DNA from: an uncultured Bacteroidales bacterium
Lineage (GTDB): Bacteria > Bacteroidota > Bacteroidia > Bacteroidales > P3
Length of the DNA stretch: 64,000 bases
Direction: 5' to 3'
Assembly (NCBI GenBank): GCA_905234665.1
Contig: CAJOIV010000005.1
Coordinates: forward strand, 1 to 64,000
Below are positions 1 through 9,600 of the stretch, one piece after another (the first letter of the stretch is position 1; every line of letters starts with the position of its first letter). The notes beneath the pieces are model-generated. The model made no database searches. It had not been told where the DNA came from and saw only the letters and a program-made list of their open reading frames with translations. The translations under genes were made by a program, and so were the position numbers.

Positions 1-635
1 TGGGTTGGGAGGGTGAGGTCGCGGGCGACACAGATGAGGGTCTCCGGCGGCATCTTGGTGGCCAGCTCGGCGAGGAGCTTGTTGTTGCGGTAAGGGGTCT
101 CGATGAGTATCTGCGTCTGGTCGTAGCGGAAGATGCCCTGCTCGATGCGCTTGAGGGTTTCCTGCCGCTGCTTGGTGTCGAAGGGGAGGTAGCCGAGGAA
201 GGCGAAGTTCTGCCCGTTGAACCCAGAGGCCATGAGGCCGAGGATGATGGAGCTAGGGCCCACGAGGGGGACCACTTCGATGCTTCGTTGCTGGGCGAGG
301 GCGACGATGCGGGCGCCGGGGTCGGCAATGCAGGGGACTCCGGCTTCGGACATGAGGCCCATGTCGTTCCCTTCGGCGAGGGGCTCCAGGAAGGTGGCCA
401 GGGCTTCGTCGGGGGTGTGTTCGTTGAGTTCGTAGAAGACTGTGTCGTCGAAGCTCGCGGTGTAGCCCATGAGGCGGAGGACGCGGCGGGCCGTGCGGAT
501 GTTCTCGACAATGAAGTGGCGGACACACTCCTCAGTCAGCAACGCTGACAGCTCCCCTAACTTAGGGGAGCAGTTGAGGGCGGCATCTTTGTTGATGTTG
601 CCTAAGGGAGCCGGTATGAGGAACAGTCGGGACAC
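1..635 (-). CDS. RsmI-like SAM-dependent methyltransferase (16S rRNA 2'-O-ribose methyltransferase family), partial, runs off the left edge
   Basis: Hand translation of the minus strand from a GTG at 635 stays open to base 1: ...RHFIVENIRTARR...LAEGNDMGLMSEAGVPCIADPGARIVALAQQ...VPLVGPSSIILGLMASGFNGQNFAFLGYLPF...ETPYRNNKLL. SEAGVPCIADPG is the family signature. Absent from the ORF track because it has no ATG and is truncated. Confidence 0.88.
   Translation of the reverse strand, partial: MSRLFLIPAPLGNINKDAALNCSPKLGELSALLTEECVRHFIVENIRTARRVLRLMGYTASFDDTVFYELNEHTPDEALATFLEPLAEGNDMGLMSEAGVPCIADPGARIVALAQQRSIEVVPLVGPSSIILGLMASGFNGQNFAFLGYLPFDTKQRQETLKRIEQGIFRYDQTQILIETPYRNNKLLAELATKMPPETLICVARDLTLPT
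521..573 (+). repeat. Dispersed double-hairpin element, copy 1 (inside the rsmI-like CDS)
   Basis: GGACACACTCCTC-AGTCAGCaacGCTGAC-AGCTCCCCTAACTTAGGGGAGC; same architecture at 55806-55853 and 61552-61600. Confidence 0.85.
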
Positions 636-678
636 TTCTTACTTCTTAGCTCTTAGTTCTTACTTCTTACCTTACCTC
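634..678. repeat. Heptamer tandem array (GTAAGAA/CTAAGAA on the minus strand)
   Basis: acttcttacttcttagctcttagttcttacttcttacc, 7-bp period, between the giant gene stop and the rsmI-like start. Confidence 0.85.
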
Positions 679-3600
679 AGGAGGGTGACGGTGCCGGTGG
701 CGGTGTGCCAGGCCTCGGGTGAGACGACGTAGGTGTAGCGTATGTGGTAGACATAGGCGCCTTGCTGACAGAGTTGTCCGTTGTGGCGGCCGTCCCAGCC
801 GGCGTGGATGTCGTTGGTGTGGTAGACCAGGAGACCTTCGCGGGTGTATATCCACATCTCGAATTCTCCCACCGACCGGGCGAACACCTTGAAGATCTGG
901 TTGGAGGGCTCGGTGGGTGTGAAGACGTTGGGCACGTAGATGGTGAAGTTGTGGATGGGCACGAGGAGGTAGGCAGTGTCGGTGCAGGTGGGGCTCTTCG
1001 AGACGAGCATCAGGGCCACGCTGTCGGCCTCGCTGGCCGGGGCAGAGTACTGGATGACCTTCTCGTCGCTGTAGTAGGTGCCGTTGACCCACCATTCACG
1101 CTCGGTGTAGTCGATGCTCTTGTCCTCGGCGCGGAACGAGATGTCGTTGGCCTGGACGAACGGGGGAGTGGTCTGGATGGCGGCATGCGGCTGCATGATG
1201 GGCACGAGGGTGTCGGAAGTGAAGACCGAACTGCAGGTGGGCAGGATGTCGTAGTCGACGCTGACGGAGTAGGCCGTGTTGCGGACGGGATGGACAACCA
1301 CTGTGCTCTCGTTCTCCTGTCCACGCAGGGTGAGGTCGTCGGGCTCGGCCCACCAGGAGTAGGTGTGTGCCAGGCCGAGAGTGTCCTCCACAAGGATGGT
1401 GAGGGTGTATTCGTAAGTCTCGCACGAGTGGTTCTCTTCAAGACTGAGGACAGGTCTGGGCAGTTGGATGAGGTCGAGATGGACTGTGCTGTCGCATCCT
1501 TCGGAGGTGCGGCCCCGATAGTCGTAGATGCCGGGGGTGTAGATGACGCTGTCGTGGTAGATGAAGCTGGAGCTGTCGCAGAAGTAGTTGACCGAGTCAA
1601 TCACGATGGAGTAGTTGACCGTGAGGTCGAGGGAGATGATGCTGTCGCACCATTCGTTGGAGGGTGTCGTGTCTCTGGGGAGGTCGGTGGTGGCATAGTA
1701 GACATTGCCGTCGCGCCACAGGAGCGAGTCGCAGGCGCGGTACACCTCCGTGGTTCGGGGACTGATGTAGAGAGTGAGGAGCAGCGTGTCGATGGAAGGA
1801 CATCCGTCGGCGTTGATGTAGCTGTGGGTGTCGACGGCACTGGCGGTGTAGGCCTGCGTCCACCCGCTGGGGTCGTAGAGGGAGAGCCAGGTGTATTGGT
1901 CGCAGGCGGTGTCGACGTAGGTTGTGTCGCTCTTATAGACGATGGTGACCTCGAGGGAGTCGTGGCTCGGGCAACCCCATTGGTTGGTGTAGCGGTGGTG
2001 GTAGAGGCCAGTGGTGTCGAAGAAGAAGTTGATGCTGTCGCGGTTCCAGATGTAGTAGTCGCACACCGGTCCGACGACAAACAGGGTGTCGCTGTTGGTG
2101 TGGATGGTGAGGTCGAGGGTCACGGTGCTGTCGCAGCCGTGGACGGTGAGGGTGTCGAAGGGGTAGGTGCCGGTAGTGGTGTAGAGCGAGTCGTGCCACA
2201 GGACCGAGTCGCAGACCTCGAGGGTGTCCTGCCCGTTGTGGTTGGCATAGAAGAGGGTGAGGAAGAGCGTGTCGTAGTTCTGGCAGACGTTCTCGGGAAC
2301 CATGTAGGGACCATAGACCTTGGTGCCCGAAGTGTTGTAGGCGGTGCGGTTGCGCGGCCATACGTAGATGTCGCAGTCAGTGACGTACCAGACGGAGTCG
2401 ACCGGCTGGTCGATGGTGAGCGAGAGGGTGTCATGGCTGGGGCAGCCTTCGGCGGTGAGGTAGGCGGTGTCGAACACCCCGCTGAAGGTGTAGGTGATGT
2501 CGGCCCGCTGCCAGTAGAATGTCTTGCACGACTGGCGGTAGATGTGGCTGCTGGTGTTGTGGTTCACCGTCAGGATCAGGCTATCGGTCGAGGGGCATCC
2601 CACGTCGTTGATGTAGGGGTAGACATAGGTTCCCGAAGTGCGGTAGGTAATGGCGGTGGTGGCGTTGTACTGTCGCACCAGCGAGTCGCACACCGTGGTG
2701 TCGAACCGCACGTTGCTGTTGTAACGCACGGTCAGGAACAGCGTGTCGGTCGAGGGACAGCCCGCCGCTGTGGAGTAGTCGTTCAGGTAGATGCCCGACT
2801 GGGTGAAGGTGGTGTCGTGACCATGGTTGCTCCAGGTGTAGCTGTCGCAGACATCGGCGGTGAAGGCCGAGTCGGTATTGTAGTTGACCGTCAGCTGCAG
2901 CGTGTCGGTCGAGGGGCAACCGTCGGCTGTCAGGTAGTCGTGATGGTAGCGGCCCGAACCCGTGTAGACGGTGTCCAGCCCATGGTTCACCCAATGGAAC
3001 GTGTCGCACGCAGACTCACTGTACAGCGTGTTGGTGTTGTGGTAGATGGTCAGGTACAGGGTGTCGACATTCTGGCACACGCTGTCGGCGTTCATGTAGG
3101 TGCGGTAGTAGGTGCCCGTACTGTTGTAGGCGGTGTGGTTCAGCATCCATACGTACATGTCGCACGCCGTATCGGCATAGCCTGTGTTGGTGTTGTAGTG
3201 GATGGTGAGGCTCAGGCTGTCGGTCGAGAGGCATCCTGCGGCATTGATGTAGTCGGTGGTGGTGTTGATGCTGAAGGTGTAGGTGATGCTGTCCGAAGGC
3301 CAGTAGTACTGGTCGCAGGCCTCCACCACATAGACGCTGTCGCTGTTGTGGCGGATGGTGAGGTGCAGCGTGTCGACAGAGGGGCATCCGACGGCATTGA
3401 TATAAGGGTTGGTAAAGTCGCCGTGGGTGGTGTAAACGAGCACGCTGTCGTGGTTTCTCCAGACAAAGGTGTCGCACGAGCTTTCCACGTAGGCGGTGTT
3501 GCTGTTATACCGCAGGGTCAGTCGCAGCGTGTCGACCGAGGGGCATCCTTCGGCGGTGTTGTAGCCGTTGTAGTACACCCCGCCCTGAGTGTATCTGTTC

Positions 3601-6600
3601 ACCGTGCCGTGGTTGTGCCAAGTGTAGCTGTCGCAGGAGTCAACGTCGAAGGCGGTGTTTGTGTTGTGGTTGACGGTGAGGTACAGCGTGTCGGCGCTCG
3701 GGCAGCCGTCAGCGGTCAGGTAGCCGTTGATGTAGGTGCCCGTCGAGTCGAAGCCCATCGTGTTGCCGTGGTTGTACCATGTGTAGTTGTCGCAGGCCGT
3801 CATTGTGTAGGCCGTATTGGTATTGTGGTTCACCGTCAGGTGCAGCGTGTCGGCCGAGGGGCAGCCCGCAGTGTTGAGATAAGTGTGGTACCAGTCGCCG
3901 GAGGTGAAATAGTCCTGGTGATGGTCGTGGCAGTCCCAATGGAAGCTGTCGCACGCCGTCTCGGTGAAGGCCAGATGGCTGCTGTAGCGGATGGTGAGGT
4001 AGAGGGTGTCCACGCTGGGGCAGCCCGCCGCCGTGTTGTACTCATGCAGGACGGTGCAGGAGGCTGTGAGTGTGGTGTCCCAGCCGTGGTTGTGCCAAGT
4101 GTAGCTGTCGCAGGAGTCCACGGTGAAGGATGTGCTCGTATTGTAGTTCACGGACAGGTGCAGGGTGTCGGCCGAGGGGCAGTTGTACTCGTTGGTGTAG
4201 TTGTGGAAATAGGTTCCTGAGGAGTCCAGGTCCATTTGGATGTCGTGGCAGCGCCAGGTGAAGGTGTCGCACACCGTCTCGTTGAACACGAGGTGCGAGC
4301 TGGGGTTCACTGTCAGGTAGAGGGTGTCCACGCTGGGGCAGCCCACGGCATTGCTGTAGGAGTAATAGTCCGTCAGTGAACGGTTGTAGAGGTAGTTGTT
4401 GCGCGGCCACAGGTACTGGTCGCACGCTGTCACCGTGTAGGGGGTGTTGCTGTTGTAGCGCACCGTCAGGTTCAGCGTCACGAGGCTGTCGCACCCTGCC
4501 ATGTTGTTGATGGTGGCCTGGGCTGTGTGGTTGTCGGCGGTGTAGAGGTTGCCGTCCAGCCACCGCAGGCTGTCGCACACATTCTGCTGGTCCACACCCA
4601 TGGTGCTGTAGCGCACGGTGAGGTTGAGGGTGACGATGCTGTCGCAGCCGTCGGTGTTGACATCCTCCCACCGTGCCGAGTTGGTGTTGGCGTAGTAGGT
4701 GGTTCCATGCCACAGCAGGCTGTCGCACACGTTCTGGGTGTCTGTGATATGGTCGCTGTGGTACACCGTCAGGTTGAGTGTCAGCAGTGAATCGCACATC
4801 TCGCTGTTGGTCAGGTGCACGGTGTCGCGGTTGTTCGATGCGTAGTAGGTCATGCTGTTCTTGGCCCACAAGAAGCTGTCGCACGAGCTCTGCAGGTCGA
4901 TGCCCGTCGAGCTGTGACGTATCGTCAGGTGCAGGTGTGACGTGCTGTCGCAGTGACCCACCACCGTGTAGAGGTGCTGGACAGGCGTCGTGGTGCTTGC
5001 CGTGTAGGTCACACCGTCAGTCCAGGTGTAGGTGTCGCAAGTGTCGTGCACGTCGTTGTACACGCTGGTGTAGTCAATGGTCAGGTGCAACGTGATGGTC
5101 GAGTCGCATCCCACGGCGTTGGTGATGACCTCGGGGTAGACCGTCGAGTTGGTGTATGTGTTGCCGCGGAAGGTGTAACTATCGCAGGCGATGACGTTGG
5201 TGTCGAGCGAGGTGCTGCGACGGATGGTCAGATTCAGATGTGCTACCGAGTCGCACCCCACCGTGTTGCCGCCCGGCACCTGCCAGGTGGGTGTCGTGGT
5301 GCTGGTGCTGTAGGTGTTGCCGTCACCCAAGGTCCAGGTGAAACGGTCGCAATAGTCGGCGGTATCCGTCCGCGACGTGCTGTAACGGATGGTCAGGTTC
5401 AGCGTTGCCGTGCTGTCGCACCCTGCAGCATTCAGGGTATGGTATGTCGGCGTCGAGGTCGAGGCAGTGTGGGTTGTCCCGTGCCACGTGTAGCTGTCGC
5501 ATTCGTTATGAACATCCACCGCCGTCGTGCTGTAGCGCACCGTCAGGTGCAGCCGAGCTGTCGAGTCGCACCCCACGGCGTTCACGGTGTCGAACTGAGG
5601 CGTCGAGGTCGAGGCTGTGTAGGTTGTTCCATGCCATGTGTAGGTGTCGCACACATTGGGAGTCAGCGTGCTGTCTGTGCTCCGGCGCACCGTCAGGTGC
5701 AGCGTCAGGTTAGAGTCGCATCCCACGGCGTTGGCATTATTCAGCGTGTGGCTGTATCTGTTGCTCGACGTGTAATACAGTCCTGTGGCGTCCCATAGGA
5801 AGCTGTCGCACACATTCTCAGTCCTCGAACTACTCGTACTGTAGCGCACCGTCAGTGTCAGGTTCTCTGTCGAGTCGCATCCCACGGAGTTGCCCCCTCT
5901 ATGGGTGTAGCTGTCAGTTCCCGTAGCGGTGTACGTCCTTCCGTGCCAAGTGTAGCTGTCGCAGACATCGGCCGTGTGGCTCGATGAGGTGCTGTAGTTC
6001 ACGGTCAGGTTCAGTGTCACCACCGAGTCGCAGCCATAGGAGGTCTGCAAGGTGTCGCGGACGCCGAAGGCGGTGCTGGTGTAGGTTTGGCCGTTGACGT
6101 TCCAGGTGTAGCTGTCGCATGCTGTGCGGTTCAGCACTGTGTTCTCGTCGCTGTGGTGGATGGTGAGACTCAGCACCACCGTGCTGTCGCAGTCCCATTG
6201 GTCGGTGAAGGTGTGGAACTTGGTGCCGCTGAGGTAATACATGGTTCCGGCCCAGTAGAAGCTGTCGCATGCCACCTGTGAGGGATAGTAGGTTCCAGGC
6301 TGGTGGATGGTCAGGTGCAGCGTCGTGATGGAGTCGCACCCTGCCACACTTTGCCGTATGCAGGTGTCTGTCGTGTTGTTTGTGTAGTAGATTCTCCCGT
6401 TCCATGTGCATCGTTGGCAGCTGTCCACGTAGTCCGTCACCCGTATCGTGGCGTCCATGGTCAGCGACAGGTGTTCCACGCTGTCGCATCCCATGGCATT
6501 CACCGTGTGCCAGTCGACGGTGGTGTCGGTCGAGTAGGAGACCCCGTGCCAGACATAGTGGTCGCATCCGTGGACCGTCATAGTGCTCTCGCTGCTGTGG

Positions 6601-9600
6601 CGCACCGTCAGGTGCAGCGTCAGGTTCGAGTCGCACCCTGCGGCGTTGGTGAGGAGCGCGGTCGGGTTGGCACTGGCGGTATAGAGGGCTCCCGTGGCAT
6701 CCCAACGGAAGGAGTCGCACACATCCTCGATGCGGACGCTGGAGGTGCTGCGGCGGATGGTGAGGTTGAGTTCCTCTGTCGAGTCGCATCCTGCGGCGTT
6801 GGGGATGGGGTATGTGTAGTGGAAACGGCCGCCGTCGGTGTAGGGGGTGCCATGCCAGGTGTAGCTGTCGCACACATTCTCTGTCAGGTTGTTCGTGGTG
6901 CTGTAGCGCACTGTCAGGTGCAGCGTCACGGACGAGTCGCACCCGTGTGTCGTTTGTGTATGGTAGGGATAATCGCCAGAGGCGTTATAGGGAGTGCCAT
7001 TCCACACCAGACTGTCGCACACGTTGCGAGTGTCGCTTCCCGTCAGGTCACTGTGGTACACCGTCAGATGTAGCGTGATGGTCGAGTCGCAGCCTTCCAC
7101 AGTCCGCTGTACAGCTGTCTGGGTCGTGCTGCTCGTGAAGGGCCCGTATGTGTGCATCCCTGAACCGTCGGCGTCGGTTGTTGTCCAGGTGTATGTATCG
7201 CAAGCCTGTTGGACGTCTGTCGTGTTGAACGAGTAGTGAATCGTCAGCGGGAGTGTCACAATACTGTCGCACGCAGAGCCGTTGGTCAGTGTGTCGCGGT
7301 AGATTCCGCTCACCGTGTATGTCATTCCGTCTGTAGGCCACAGGTAGCTGTCGCACCGTGTCACCGCAGGCAGTGTCGTCCGGCTGCTCTTGCGCACGGT
7401 CAGATCCAGCCGCACTGTCGAGTCGCACCCTGCTGCATTGTTGCCTGCATCGTATAGGGCGGTGTGGTTGTCCGAAGTGTATGTCTGCCCGTTTATCCAG
7501 GTGTATCGGTCGCAGACGCTGTGGACATCGACAGCCACTGTGCTGTGGCGCACGACGAGGTTGAGCGTTGTCGTCGAGTCGCAGCCCCGGGCGTTGGTGG
7601 TGTGGTAGGTGGCCGTGTTGTTGGTGGCGGTATAGAGGGTGCCGTGCCAGCGCATGCTGTCACACACGTTGTAGGAGTCTGTCGCAGTGGTGCTGTAGTT
7701 CACCGTCAGACGGAGGGTGACCACCGAGTCGCACCCTGCGGCGTTGGTCTCCGTGAAGGTGGGCGTGTTGGTCGAAGCGGTGTAGAGGGTGCCATGCCAG
7801 CGGAGGCTGTCGCAGACGCGCTGCACATCGGTGCCCACGTTGCTGCGGCGGATGGTGAGGTCGAGCGTGCAGGTCGAGTCGCAGCCGTGCACCGTGGTGG
7901 TGTGGTAGGGGTAGTGGCCCGAGGTGGTGTAGCGTGTGCCGTTCCAGGTGAAGCTGTCGCATTCGTTGGCGGTCGCCGTACCGCTGTGGTCTGCATGCCA
8001 TATCGTCAAGTGCAGCGTTGTCGTGGAGTCGCATCCCGCGGCATTCAGGCAGTGGTAGGTCGGCGTTGTCGTGGAAGCGTTGTATGTGCCTCCGTGCCAT
8101 GTGTAGCTCTCGCAGGCATCCACATTCTCGATAGCGCTGTTGCTGTGGTTGATGATGAGGTTCAGGGTCACCAGCGAGTCGCATCCGTGCACAGTGCTCA
8201 GGTGATACTGTGCACTGTTGTTCGAGGCGGTGTATGTCACACCGTCAATCCAACGGTAACTGTCACAGGCAGTATGGGGGTCTGTCGCCGTCTGGTCGTG
8301 GTGGATGGTGAGGACGAGAACGTCCAGCGAGTCGCACCCGAAACGGTTGACGAGGGTGTCGGTGTCGATGGTCGAGGAGGTGTAGGTCTTGCCGTGCCAG
8401 GTGTAGCTGTTGCAGGTCTCCACCCTCGTCGTGTCGGTGTTGTAGCTGATTATCGAGAGGTGCAGCCGCATCGTGCTGTCGCATCCCACGGCATTTGTCG
8501 TGTGCTCTTCCAGGTCGCGTGTCCCCAGACTCGTGTACGTCACGCCATTCACGGGCCACAGGTAAGAATAGCATGCAATGACCGTGTCTCTCCGCTCTGT
8601 GCTGTAGTTCACGGTCAGGTTCAGCGTTACCGTCGAGTCGCACTGGTCGCTGTTCGTAAACACCACCGTCGGCGTAGTCGTCGAGGCTGTGTAATTGTGT
8701 CCGTCAATCCACGTGTAGCTGTCGCAGGCTGTCTGCACATCGGTGCCGCTGTTCGAATAACGCACGTCCAGATGCAGCGTGTCTTCCGAGGAGCATCCGG
8801 CTGCATTCGTGTAAGGGTGGGTGTACAAGCCCGAGACCGTGTAGGTCTGGCTCCATCCGTTGTTGCTCCATTGGTAGCTGTCGCATGCCCGTTGGTTATA
8901 GGCATTGTGTGTGCTGTTGCGCACCGTCAGGCTCAGGGTCATCAACGAGTCGCACCCCACCGTGTTCGGAATGGTGTCACGATACGTCCCTGTCGAAGTA
9001 TAGAGACCGCCCATCCAGCGCATGCTGTCGCACACATTCTCGCTGAAAAGCGCGCTCGTGCTGTGGCGCACCGTGAGGTCGAGGGTCACGAGTGAGTCGC
9101 AGTTGTGCACCGTCCTGAAATGGTGGTCGGCCACTGTGCTGGAGGTGTAGGTGTGCCCTGCCCATGTATAGCGGTCGCAAACGTTCTGTGTGTCTGTCAA
9201 GGTATCGCCGTACCACACGGTGAGGTTCAGCACGATTGTGGAATCACAACCGTCGACGTTGAGCGTGTGGACGGTGTCGGACGTGGAAGATGTATACACA
9301 CGCGGCACAGGATCGATATTCAGTACCCAAGGTATGGGCCAAGAAAACGTGTTGCAGTTTTCGAGGGTGTACACCTTCTCTGTACTGTGGCCACGGACGG
9401 TAAGGCTGAGGAAGTAGACGGAATCGCATCCGTCGACACTGTAGATGTTCTCGTTCTGGACCATCGAGTAGTTGCCCGCATAGGATTGTGTGTACCAGCG
9501 GCCACGGAACTCGATAGAGTCACATTCTGGCAGCGGCGTATAGGTGGCGTAGCCAAGGCGCTTCACCGTGAGGTGCAACGACACCAGACTGTCGCGGGTG

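Noticed and set aside
744-4220. 1158-aa plus-strand ORF antisense to the giant gene (also 7464-9095 and 4953-5798)
   Set aside because: Shadow frames of a repetitive GC-biased gene; V/G/A/D-rich composition with no family motif, while the minus frame encodes a clear signal peptide, repeats and sorting domain.
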